The notes under the pieces are model-generated. The model worked only from the letters and a program-made list of their open reading frames with translations. It was not told the DNA's origin and searched no databases. Source: Exophiala sp. HKRS030 (taxonomy: Eukaryota; Ascomycota; Eurotiomycetes; Chaetothyriales; Herpotrichiellaceae). From it: 64,000 nt of DNA. The DNA is taken from NCBI GenBank assembly GCA_023897205.1, contig JAHWDD010000001.1, forward strand, positions 5,332,001 through 5,396,000. Direction: 5' to 3'. Shown here one piece after another: positions 19,946-30,954 of this stretch (position 1 is its first letter; the number at the start of each line of letters is the position of its first letter). A program made the position numbers and the translations under genes.

Positions 19946-21883
19946 ATGGTCAATATGCATATCTCAGAGAAGCTCGCTTCGAATTTGAAGGAGAACAAAC
20001 CCAGCTTCTCCTTCGAGTTTTTCCCTCCCAAAACTGCACAGGGTGTCCAGAACCTTTACGATCGAATGGACCGCATGCACGATCTTGGTCCTCTTTTTAT
20101 AGACATCACCTGGGGTGCTGGTGGAAGAAACTCACAATTGACATGTGAAATGGTCAACGCAGCTCAAAGCCACTATGGTTTAGAGACTTGTATGCATTTG
20201 ACTTGCACGGACATGGAACGCTCACAAGTCGACCGGGCCCTCGACCGGGCCCGCGATGCTGGTTGCAAGAACATTCTGGCTCTGCGAGGTGATCCACCCC
20301 GAGACAAGGAGAAGTGGGAAGCAAAAGATGGAGGATTCCGACACGCAAGAGACTTGGTCAAGCACATAAGGGCCAAGTATGGCAATATCTTTGATATTGG
20401 GGTTGCTGGCTATGCAGAAGGATGTGATGACAATCGAGACGTGGATGTTCTGATTGATCACCTGAAGGAAAAAGTTGACGCCGGTGCTACGTTCATTGTC
20501 ACGCAGATGTTCTACGACGTCGACATCTTCCTGAACTGGGTCCGAAAATGTCGAGATAGAGGCATCAACGTCCCGATCATCCCCGGAATCATGCCTATTT
20601 CGACTTATGCATCGTTCATGAGGCGAGCCGAGTGGACCAAATGCAACGTTCCCAAGGAATGGTACGAAGCCTTAGAGCCGGTGAAGAACGATGATGCTGC
20701 AGTAAGGGACATTGGCAAGGATTTGATTGCCCAGATGTGCCGTAAGATTCTGGACGCTGGCATCTTGCACTTGCACTTCTACACCATGAACCTGGCACAA
20801 TCTACGAGACTGATTCTTGAAGAGCTGGTATTGACCCCAGAAACCTCAGGCAAGCCACTAGAGAAACCACTGCCATGGCGTCAATCTCTTGGCTTGAATC
20901 GTAGGGACGAAAATGTCAGGCCAATATTCTGGCGCAACCGCAATACGTCCTATATTGCCAGGACAGCAGATTGGGATGAATTTCCCAACGGTCGTTGGGG
21001 TGACAGTCGAAGTCCTGCTTTCGGTGAGCTTGACGCGTATGGAATTGGATTGAAAGGCACGAACGAGGCGAACATCAAGCTTTGGAACAAACCCAAGACA
21101 CTTCGAGAGATTACAGAACTTTTTGTCCGATTCCTCAACGGTGGATTGGAAAGATTGCCTTGGAGCGAAGGAACAATTTCGGCAGAGGCGAGCATCATCA
21201 AAGAGGATCTCCTCAAGTTGAACAAGCGTGGTCTCCTGACCATCAACTCACAGCCAGCTGTTGATGGAGCGGCCTCTTCTGATCCCGTTCATGGATGGGG
21301 ACCACCTGGAGGATGGGTATACCAGAAGGCGTACCTGGAGCTGTTGGCATTCCCTTCCATGATCGACACGATCATCGAAAGGCTCAACGCCAACAAAAAC
21401 CTGACCTACTACGCAGTCAACAAGCATGGCAAACTCATCACCAACGCAAAGGACGAAGGACCAAACGCGGTGACATGGGGTATCTTCCCTAACCGAGAAG
21501 TGGTTCAACCTACCATCGTCGAGACAGTGTCTTTCCTAGCGTGGAAGGACGAAGCTTTCCGACTTGGAGAGGATTGGGCCAAGTGTTACCCAGCCGGCTC
21601 CGCATCACGCAAGTTGGTCCAGGAGATGATGAACGAGTGCTACCTCGTGAACATTGTCAACAATGATTTCCACAACACACGCGAGATCTTCACCGTCTTC
21701 GAAGGCCTTGAGGCTGAAGACCTTGACCAGGTCTTCACCGATGACGGTGCTGATGTCCAAAATAACCCCTCCAGAGACGTCTTAAACGGCGAAGCCTCGG
21801 CGTCCGAAATCGAAAAGAACATTACGAATGCAAACCAACAACGGATCCCCTTCCAAACCAACGGGGTTGCCCCAGTAAAATAA
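19946..21883 (+). CDS. MET13: Methylenetetrahydrofolate reductase (Met13 type)
   Basis: A single exon of 645 residues. It reduces 5,10-methylene-THF to 5-methyl-THF with FAD, supplying methyl groups for methionine synthesis. The N-terminal TIM-barrel has the family opening SFEFFPPKTAQGVQNLYDRM with the catalytic Glu, IDITWGAGG, CMHLTCTDM, NILALRGDPPRD and FIVTQMFYD. The C-terminal eukaryotic regulatory domain runs from about residue 330, with DEFPNGRWGDSRSPAFGE, and VTWGIFPNREVVQPT near the end. The spacing and the LYDRMDRM block fit the Met13 branch rather than Met12. The ATG sits in a strong context (GCCACCATGG). The acidic C-terminal tail is non-conserved. It is probably cytosolic. Confidence 0.96.
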   Translation: MVNMHISEKLASNLKENKPSFSFEFFPPKTAQGVQNLYDRMDRMHDLGPLFIDITWGAGGRNSQLTCEMVNAAQSHYGLETCMHLTCTDMERSQVDRALDRARDAGCKNILALRGDPPRDKEKWEAKDGGFRHARDLVKHIRAKYGNIFDIGVAGYAEGCDDNRDVDVLIDHLKEKVDAGATFIVTQMFYDVDIFLNWVRKCRDRGINVPIIPGIMPISTYASFMRRAEWTKCNVPKEWYEALEPVKNDDAAVRDIGKDLIAQMCRKILDAGILHLHFYTMNLAQSTRLILEELVLTPETSGKPLEKPLPWRQSLGLNRRDENVRPIFWRNRNTSYIARTADWDEFPNGRWGDSRSPAFGELDAYGIGLKGTNEANIKLWNKPKTLREITELFVRFLNGGLERLPWSEGTISAEASIIKEDLLKLNKRGLLTINSQPAVDGAASSDPVHGWGPPGGWVYQKAYLELLAFPSMIDTIIERLNANKNLTYYAVNKHGKLITNAKDEGPNAVTWGIFPNREVVQPTIVETVSFLAWKDEAFRLGEDWAKCYPAGSASRKLVQEMMNECYLVNIVNNDFHNTREIFTVFEGLEAEDLDQVFTDDGADVQNNPSRDVLNGEASASEIEKNITNANQQRIPFQTNGVAPVK

Positions 21884-22723
21884 ACGGATGATCCTATATA
21901 GGACATGTGCTGTCAACCAGCTCTGTCGATGATACGCGTCCTAACGCATACGTGGCACAGGACACATTACGAGACTTTTTTGCTCTTAGAGAGACCCCCA
22001 GGAGCTTTTATCACGGTGGCATACTTCAACCACGTTTTGCCCCGACAAACCATTTTTGTTTTTATGTTTTTATGTTCCCCATCGGCGTTCCATGGCAAAG
22101 AGACAAGAGGGAGGTTGGAATGCACGATCAGAGGAAGAATTTTCCCGGCGGCATTTGGAACACCTTTTGATGGACTTGATAAAAAAGATTGGAGCGAAAA
22201 ATATCTCATTTCAACATGATACCCCCCCAGAGCGTGACGAGAGAAGAAGAAAAGTGCGGTATTCCTGTTTTTAACGAAGCGACGATGTGATGTCTACGAA
22301 AGAAGAAGAAGAGAAAAAAAAGAAGAGAGAAGAGAGGGTGGTGGATGGGCACGGGCAGGTACTATTCTGCCAGAGTGTGGTGACTCGTAACGAGTGAGTT
22401 AGTTTGGTGGACTTGAGGGGGACCTTTTCAACCATAGGTCCCCCTTGCAACGACGTCCTCTTTTGTTGACAAGGTAGCTTAGTATCAGAAAGACTAGGAA
22501 TACAACAAGTGTAGCTGAGCGAATATCTGTGCCTCATCGTCGCCATGTGAAGCCGCCTGAAAGTGGTGCTTTGTTCCTGATCGGTAATGAAACGACAATT
22601 ATAGAGTCGAAGCGGTGTTTTTTTTAACACGGGATATCCATGTTATTATCCTATAGGGTAGGCCTTGATTATCTCGTCGAAAAGGATCTCTACGGGTACA
22701 CTTGCTTTCATGACTGTCATAAC
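21884..22723. other. Intergenic region between convergent genes
   Basis: 840 bp of 3' flank shared by the reductase (+) and the large lipase-like gene (-). A purine-only tract rich in GAA/AGA lies around 22299-22338. No gene is seen. Confidence 0.5.
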
Positions 22724-25700
22724 TTATCTCCTTCTGTCGGAGGACTTGTCGACGGCGACATGCGGCGACCGTGGTTGTTCCGGCTCCAGCTCCCCCGGTT
22801 CCGCCGTCAAGGGGTGGTCGGGTTCTGCGATGATCATGTGCGGCGGCGGGCCTTTGGACGGCCGAGGAGATACTTTCCGGTCGTCGTTGTCATCGTCAGC
22901 CTTGACCGACGATGGTCCTCCAGCCGGCGGCACATCAGTAGCTGCCAGACCGAGTCTCGTCGCTCGAGGACTGGCGGTCAACGAATTCGCGATCCTCGCA
23001 CTCGTCGTGCTCATTTCGTTGCCCGCTAGGTCAGAACCCTGCCCCACCCCGCCGCGGTGCCTGGCCTTTTTCAACTCTTTTGCCAACGAGTCGTCGCCGT
23101 CCTCCTGCTCGGTCTCGTCGTCGTCGTCGTCGTCGTCGTCGCTCCCGTCGAAGAAGCGATCGCTCCACCTCGCGCTGTCCTGCCTCGTCAGTCTCGAGAG
23201 GGCCGCCTTGCCCGAGTTCGAGCTCGAGTAGCTGTTTTCGCCGGCGGCACTCACGCGAGACACCAGCTCCGAAACGTCGTCTCTGGACTCGCGAATTTCG
23301 GATTCCGTCCTGGGTCGGTCGGGCCGCACGATGCGGTCGTCGACTTTCCACTTCATGTGCAGTTTATTGTGCAAGTCCTCGTCATGCAGCTTCTGGCTTG
23401 TCGGCGATGTTGCGGTGGACCTGGTAACATATTCGTCCGCAGTGTGGGCACGGATCGGGCTCTTCGCCGCAGCACCATCATCTTCTTCGGTCTCGTCTGC
23501 AGGTTGATCAGTCTGCCCTCGCACCTCTTCGCCCTCGACCCCAACCGCTTTGGCATCGCTTGCCTTGGCCCGTTCAGAATTCGGCTCGTCCTCGTCCCGT
23601 GTCTGCGCGGCTGCGGTGTATGCAAAATGCGTGTCGCACATGTGTTTCACCACGGGCCATCCGTACGCATTTGCAAACATACGTCGGACGATCATGTTAT
23701 TATGTGCATCCGGTTCAAGTCGTACCAAAACCTTCCGCCACGAGAGGTCTTTGTGGTACGCTCTAGCAATCTTTTCCTCGATCTTCATCGATCCCACGTC
23801 TTGGCCGTGAGAAGGCGACAAGGTTGACGTTGAGGAGTGGCTTGAACTTGAGCGCGGGGGATTCGTGCTCCCGCTGGTGGTCAACGATGAATGGTCAGAA
23901 GGCATTGACGGTGGCTGGGATTCGCTTCGTGAGCCAGGTTTACTACGTATCATGAATGTACGTTGGCGCTTGGCAGGCGGCGGCGGTATGTCCCCTGGGT
24001 GATATACGCGATCGTGCCAGATTGTCCTGGGTCGAGCCGCTGGGTCGAGCAGAAACTCTTTCGGAGGTAGGGGAGGATTGAGCAGATCACCAGCTGATTC
24101 GAAGAATGTTGTCTTGGGCGGCGCTTCCACCTCACCGTTTTCTGAATTATTGGTATACAATGATGAGCCACGTACCATGCTCTTTCCAGGCTCATCTGAA
24201 CCTTCGTCATTATCGCGGGAATTGTCTTCTGAGGTTGTTGGCGAACTCCTCTCGGAGGGCTGGTCGAGATGGTGCATTGTTTGCCCACGACGATAAATCT
24301 TTTTCGTCTTGTGAGCAGGCTTCTGCTGACCAGCCTGAGGCTTGAACAAGTTCAAGAATCCAGTAAAGATGTTGGGAGCTGATGTCGGCGTCTGTGGCTT
24401 TTCCACAAATTGATGCTCTTCCGGTTCGGCTCTTTCTTCGTGGTCCAAGCCCTGGCTGGCTTCTGCTTGGGGCACGCTTGATTCGGGATCCGGCGAGGGC
24501 ATTCCTTGAGTGCTCATGTCATCGGCACTGTCGCCGAAGAAGTCATTCCAGGGAAGACTCTTTCGAGGGGCGCTTGCATTCTGACCCGTCATTTCCGCCC
24601 AGCCCCATTCAACCATGGTGCCGACCAATCCGTTCTCTCTTCTGGCTTTCTCAACCCGACCCAGACCTCGCCAGTCAAGGAACAACAGGCATGATGTTCT
24701 TAGTGGCACAATTCCATCATTGACCACATTTGAGTATACTGTTCTGTTTCGGAATTTCTTGAGGGCGATATGCGCAGGGCCCGTGGGCAATATCCGGAGT
24801 AGTGGCTTTGCACCAGGATCGGGCTCTCTCTGGGCCTTTTGGGCTTCAGGTGTCAAGCTGCCTATGACGGCACCCCAACCATTCTTTGCAATCGTCGGAG
24901 CACGCCAGGTAAGACCCAAATCTTGCCCAGTCCTTCCAACCAGGCCGAAATCGAGTGCAAACTTGACATAAACCGGATTTTCATTGCTTAGTCCCAAAAA
25001 GGGGGTAGCCATGGCGACAAAATTTACCGGTTTGATGAGGTCGAAGAAATCTGGTGAATGCTTCTGAATGTAAGCTACAGCGTACGTCTGGATGAGGCCG
25101 CCGAGGGAATGACCAATGAAACTGATGCTGGTGATCTTGTAGGGTAGATTGTGGCTCTGGTGGTTCTCATCCTTGATGATACTGCTGTTCTTGTGCGCTG
25201 GAGATGTGTCTGAATTCGGCGTTGGCTTTGAAATTGGCATCGACTTGGACAAGGACTTCCCTATCGAACTTTTGACCGGAAGATACGGCTGGTCCGGATA
25301 TGTGAGTGAGAGCACGTATTTGGCGAATCGTTTGCCGAGATACTGGATGCCACGTTCCGTCCGCACGGCGTTGCCATTGAACCCTCGTACAAAGACTTCC
25401 TCTTCCTCGTCGTCAGTAGTCTCGTCTTGATCGGCTGCAAGCGCCATGTCCGGAACAGATTTCGATCTCTGATCGACGGCTTCTCTCCCAAACTGATTCG
25501 ACTCGGCCATTCGCTGTGCTCTCCTCTCAGCTCGTCTCTCCTTCGCATCTTCGCGGGCCTGCTTGGCGGCGGTGTCGATCGTCTCTTTCATGAACAACAT
25601 GTCTGCACCCAGATTACTGTGTAGGCCGTGTGTCAGCAGAACAAGATGAATCTTTTTCTGTTTCCGCTGCTTCTTATCTTGCTTCGCCGAATGGTCTCTC

Positions 25701-26443
25701 TTGTCGCCATGCACTGGTCCCTCCTCAACCTTGACATCTCCATGATCTTCCCACTCTGGAAATGGTGGTGAATTCCAGAGGCTTTCGGTATCATCAACTG
25801 CCAGTCTAACCGCCTTGGAGAAGACACCCTTCGGTTGCACCGTGTTCTTTGCCCGCTTCAGCTGGTGATCCTCCAGTCTCCCAGGGGCGCCCTGTCCAGA
25901 TCCGATGACTCCATGGAAACCAAGGTCGACCGATTTCTCATCTCTCCCTACCAGGACTTCATAGTGTACACTCGCAGTCTTCGAGAAGATGATCTGTGAG
26001 GCAACTTCTAAAACCCAAGTAAAACTCTTGCGTTCTGCATGTCGTTTGCTGTCGACGTGATGCGCATCTTGTCTGACTTCTTCAGGAACCTTGAGCTTCG
26101 CGGTCCACGTTCCACCTGCCTTTAGCTGCGGCTCATATTCAGGTATGCCTTCTTCTTTGATGGTCTCGTGCTTCTTATAAGGGTCGAAGGTTGACGGATA
26201 ACAAGAGACATAAAGAGTGTAGGGTCCATGAAGATAGGCGGCTCGCAAAGGAATCGCAGAAGTGTTCTTGATTTTGACATACAGATGAGCCGGAGGGGGG
26301 AGGATGCGATCGAGACTCGGCGTATAGGTCAATGTGTACCTGGAAGATATGGGTCAGCAGCGGTTTCTTGTACGACAGAGGAAGTCTTCTAACCTTACCA
26401 CCTCACCGACCCGAACTGAGCCTGTCTGATGAAGCAGAAGCAT
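22724..26443 (-). CDS. DUF676 lipase-like serine esterase, very long
   Basis: Two exons are inferred, 26443-26394 and 26339-22724, giving 1221 residues. The short first exon supplies the start and the join gives VGEVVRYTLTYTPSLDRI; no ATG opens the long exon itself. The order is an N-terminal beta-rich domain (residues 1-170), then VLLTHGLHSNLGADM, then the nucleophile elbow FIGHSLGGLIQT with Ser428, then the MATPFLGLSN block and NDGIVPLRTSCL, which carries the candidate acid. This matches the yeast Rog1/YDR444W lipase-like group (DUF676). Those proteins are 600-700 residues, so the extra C-terminal half is a disordered, acidic and Ser-rich extension including an eight-Asp run. Membrane-lipid or lipid-droplet action is inferred from family. 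The donor GTTAGA is non-consensus, so exon 1 needs transcript support. Confidence 0.87.
23115..23141. repeat. (TCG)9 trinucleotide run encoding poly-Asp
   Basis: Nine TCG units on the plus strand read as GAC/GAT-type Asp codons on the minus strand, giving eight consecutive Asp in the acidic tail of the DUF676 protein. Confidence 0.93.
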
Positions 26444-27134
26444 TATGCCAATGCATCCTTGACCCGAGATAAACTCGGTCGTGAGAACGAGAATGAATCT
26501 GAAGAGGATCGGACGTGTCGGATGTAATTAGATTATGACATTATTGTGCTGGAGTCTTATGCATCTCCCCGCAGCGGCGCGCGTGAGCCCAAAATCAATG
26601 GGCACCACATGCCATACGGGGGTCACTGCGCCTCTTACGGAGTACGATAGGAAGAAATAGAGAGCCGCACCAGTCAGGCGGCCTGACGTAGATAAGCAAG
26701 GCTGGCAAGGCTACGACTACGATACTCAAATCATCACGTGTGCTGCATCCGTGTCCTGGTACATGAGGTACGTTGCGACTTTGCAGATGTGATAGGCATG
26801 ATCATTCCCACTTAAAGGCTCGTTATAGGTGGCGACGTTCTCAATCAAAGGCTTTTGTGTTGTTCTACTGTGGAATACGTGAGGTAATTGGGATGATTGA
26901 AAGATAAGAGCTGCCCAATTCGAAGTACGGAGAATTGCCTCGAGTTCAGTAGCATCCTGCATGGAGCCTCAGCTTCAGCCTGACGCCGGCCAACACTCAG
27001 TATGTCGTCCTGTAGACACGATGTTCCTCATGCAATTCTTCCCGACGATTTTACGTTCGAATGCATGCAAAACCCATTGGTGTGTTTATTGCTTTGATTC
27101 GGCATAGTGGTAATCTCATCATCAAATACTCAGA
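26444..27134. other. Divergent promoter region
   Basis: 691 bp between the divergent DUF676 and CorA-like genes. It contains one TACGGAGTA (26636-26644). No gene is supported. Confidence 0.5.
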
Positions 27135-28806
27135 ATGCACGATTTCTACCATAATAGACTACTCAACGATCCCACCAAATTCCAGCCTCGTTCTGGCAAT
27201 CGGTGTGTTGAGATCATCCTATCAAAAGTAAACAGTACCCGTCGACTGAAGTAAGTGCATACTGAATCCTCCTAGACTAACGTCTGCTCTTTACTAAACG
27301 AGCGGGAGCTTGAGGAGCCTGCCATACGGGACTGGGTATGCCGTGATCATGTCAATATCACGTACCCAGATGGTCGCGGGCCACGACAGCCACACCTCAG
27401 ACTTTTGATTGGGAGCCCTGAGCAACACCAAGGCGACGCAGAGATCTTGCCGCTCCCCATGTCAAGAGATACCTTTGAGGCAGTCAGAATTGCATGGGGC
27501 TTTCCAAAGGAGCTTCTCCGAATGATGCTGAGTAGCCTCCCGATTGCTGATGACTTTAAAGCAACAGACGTGAGAGGGAGTCTAGTTACTGGAGTAATGA
27601 TTCGAAGTGCAAGATCTCGCGATTGGAATTTCTGTCTAGCTCTTGCTTACAATGAGAAGACCGGGTTGCTCCATGGTATCTTGAATGGGATGCAGGCTGA
27701 CGAGATTGAATTGCTTCTTGATTGTATTCAAAGATCTGGGAGGGATATTCTGGATTCAATGTTGCTTCCTATCTTCCTCCTCGAGCTGAAGGTACATTAT
27801 TTTGCAGTGCTGCTTGAGAAGCGCGCAAGGGGAATCGAAGAAATTGAATACATGACTGGAATGAGGCACGGCTTCTCTTCCAACCCAAGGCGCAACATGA
27901 GCATGGTCAAGGATACCGAACGAGAACGTATGCTTAAAGAGCTGGACTTCGATCAGATTACCCAGAAATTGACGGGACTCACCGGGACATTGAGCTTTTG
28001 TGAAATGACATTCAGCTCGAGCTTGAGAGCTTTGAACAAAGTTGATGCTATCAGGTCGAGGCTTACTCCCCAGCGAGAAACCCGAGAAGAGGTCGACACT
28101 CGTGTTTCATATTTGAGGGAGCTGTTGATCGGCTCTCAAGCCCTGGGTGGTGTTCTCTTAGACCGCACAAAGGCTCAGGTCCAGACGGTAATACACTGTG
28201 GTTGACTTGTTAGAATATCGATCAGAGGTTAACTTCTCGGGACAGGTGTACAGCCTCATAGGTCAGAAAGACAACAGATTGAACATCGACACAGCTGCAG
28301 CGTCTCGGAAAATCGCCGAGATCAGCCTAGGTCAAAACACCGCAATGAAAGACATGGCTGAAGATTCGAGGAATGTTGCAATATTGACCCAGAAGGATAG
28401 CACCAACATGCGTATCATCGCGGTAGTGACCCTCCTGTTCCTCCCCGGAACATTCATGGCAACCTTTTTCTCTGCCGGCTTTTTCAACTTCTTTGCCGAG
28501 AAGCAACAAAGGGGTCAAGTTGTTTCCGAATGGATATGGCTTTACTTTGTCCTTACTGGAGGCACGACAATTGTTGTCTTTGTATGCTGGATCTGGTACT
28601 CGAAGAGACAGAGCCAGGAAATCCTCAGAATCATCAAAAGCGCATCCTCTGCAGGCACTGAAGCCGCCCAACTCAATTTTGATTCGACGAGTCCACATCA
28701 CCTGTCGCTTCCAGTTCAGCAAGACGATCGATCTATGTCGATAGTACCAGGGGGAGGAGGAGCACCTGTTGCCCGAGTCATCAGCTCGCGGAAAACGTTT
28801 ACCTAA
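27135..28806 (+). CDS. Divergent CorA-like membrane protein
   Basis: Three exons are inferred: 27135-27227, 27276-28187 and 28246-28806, about 521 residues. An alternative second acceptor at 27302 would shorten it by nine. The first half is soluble and mixed alpha/beta (ERELEEPAIRDWV, DGRGPRQPHLRLL). A long alpha-helical region follows, and then two C-terminal membrane helices: one around IIAVVTLLFLPGTFMATFFS, one around WLYFVLTGGTTIVVFVCW. This two-helix end after a coiled stalk is the CorA fold. The bacterial GMN signature after TM1 is absent; at that place is the fungal FLPGTFMATFFSAGFF. Such proteins are annotated as CorA-like Mg2+ transporters, but transport is unproven. The tail is Ser/Gly-rich. 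Confidence 0.78.
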
Positions 28807-29583
28807 ACATATCGGTGACAAGGATCCGCAGTTAGAGTGATATAACTCGAGATCGTGGGAATGTTCTAGTTTCAGGTATCACAAACCATGCTGAATATTT
28901 ACAAATCCATAGCAATATGCAAGCATCTCTATCAGAAGAGGTCTCGCTCGGATTGAACAAGTCATCATTATAGACTTCTCGGAGGATATGAGATTTGGTG
29001 TGGCGGACTATATGGGCTCTCAACAACAAAGAGCGAAGTTATGGTTCACACAAAGCTACAGGCTGCATGCGATTTATGCTAGGATCTAAGTATGAGTAGG
29101 GCGCTGAGGAGCTCGAGTACCTTGATGTTTCTTTGAGGCAGTGGCACCTACAGTGCTTTACTGAGAGTCTAGCACTAAGAAACTAGAGCTGTTGGCCACT
29201 GCCAGGATACTCAAAGGGCTCCCTTGATGGTTCTTTGTTACTAGGATTGCAACCCCTTCCTCAGAGAACACTTTTGATAATCCTCCCGTCTTTCTATCTC
29301 CTTCCATCGGATCCTAGACAACCAATCGACAAGCCCCACATTTCCACCTGATATCATGCTTATCGACATTTCGAAATATCAAAGGTCATACATTAGAGAA
29401 GAGCATATTCCAGTGGTCTGGCATCCATTATTCCTTCCCCATCCTCTTTAGTCACGATCCTTGTTTTCATGCAAAGGAGCCGGCTGACAGAGAACGTTCA
29501 TCACGTAGGCTCTCGAAGCGGAAATCGTCTTATTACCTCGCAAAGAGCCTTACAGAAGTGTCATCATTACCACTCCCTCTTTT
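28807..29583. other. Intergenic region
   Basis: About 780 bp with no supported gene. It presumably holds the CorA-like 3' UTR. Confidence 0.45.
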
Positions 29584-30347
29584 GTGAAGCCGAAAACAAA
29601 GAAGGAAAGAGTTGCAGCAAGGGAAAAGCCATACAAGCCACATGCCTCAGTCAGACGCTCTGAGAGGATTGCACAGACAACGCCAGTGAAGAAGCAAGAT
29701 CCTTCTGGAGGATTGGTGCAGCAAGAAATATTACTTACTGATCCTCCACCAGAAATCAGAATGCACGTCCATGAATCTTTCACAAGCTACACAACGGAAT
29801 ATGATGAGCAAGACCAGGAAAGCATTCGGTGCACAAGGAGGCCTCTGACCTTGTTCTCACGTCAAGTCAACGCTGAATGGACACCTCTCTTCTTCAGTAC
29901 GGCCACCATCCTTTTCAAAGCAGATCGCACTTCCAGTGTTGGATATCATGAATCAACAGATAGCGATGCAAGAGGAGGAGAGCGGACTCGAATCCAAGCG
30001 AGTATCTCGAGATACATCCGACTCCCTCTTCAACACTGTTCTTGTCAAGAAGTTGGAATACGAGCATGAGCTCTCTCAATCCTGCAGAAGACGACACTAC
30101 CTTTTCCAACAAACACATATCGCTGATGACAGGCCTCATACGATTATCACATGCAATAAAACGCATGAAGCTGTCCTTGCCCAATCTAACTACGCTTAGT
30201 TACATTGCAAGATTAAACAAGCGGATGTATATTTGCTGCATGACTCCGGCACTGAACGGACATGTTGATAATGATGAAGAGTTCAGACGCATAGACCTTC
30301 ACAGTCGACACCAGGTCTTAGCCCAGAGATTCCTTGGGCACAAGTAG
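29584..30347 (+). pseudogene. Decayed 2EXR/F-box-like hypothetical gene
   Basis: Frame one (29584-30069) encodes a Lys/Arg-rich start, then TDPPPEIRMHVHES, FSRQVNAEWTPLFFSTATILFKAD. This resembles the fungal 2EXR-type pattern of LP.EIR..IYE, then LL.VNRQ...E..PIFYSTN.F.F. After about 29930 the coding character moves to a second frame (VLDIMNQQIAMQEEESGLES to about 30199) and then a third (to 30347). No good splice sites explain the moves. The frame also lacks an ATG near its start. I read it as a frameshifted relic; unrecognised introns are the alternative. Confidence 0.35.
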
Positions 30348-30954
30348 GCCTTGCTCAGGCTGTACCGGTATTCAAAACAGTCACGCAGAAGATCCTGTTC
30401 TTGATGAGCCTGAGCTGAGTACGCGAGATACTGTCGACCCGAAGGCCCCTGACTGACGCAAGCCTCGCTGATCGGTATCACGTGACAGTAGCCTCGCCTG
30501 ATCGAAAAGTGCACTTTGCCCTTCCCAAGTCGATCGGTCCACTAGACCGACCGCGATGACATTCTTTGGGGGCGTAACTCATAATTGACGGTGAGAAAGG
30601 GTTGTTTAGACATTGCATTAGCACCAAGGGCTACGTAAGGTGCGCTTGGAGGTAACTACGTACGAGGTATCATTCTGTTCGCTGATCGATTTGAACGAGG
30701 GAGTTCTCGCCTATGTGACACACACAACGCCACATGCATGTGATCCATACACCGGGGGAGATAATCGCCGCTAAAAACAAGAGGAGCGAGAGATCATACC
30801 CTGAGCCTTGGAACACCCCCGCACCTAATCAACCTTGACAAATACTCCGTAGGGTGTCCCGGCAGCAGTAATCTCGCCTTTTGAGGCCTACCACATAGGG
30901 GGACCCAGCTGGCAGATGGCACGTCGATAGGGTCGTGACCATTTGTCTTGGCCC
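30348..30954. other. Intergenic region
   Basis: About 600 bp downstream of both the decayed locus and the UNC93-type gene. It has one TACTCCGTA at 30843-30851. No gene is seen. Confidence 0.5.
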
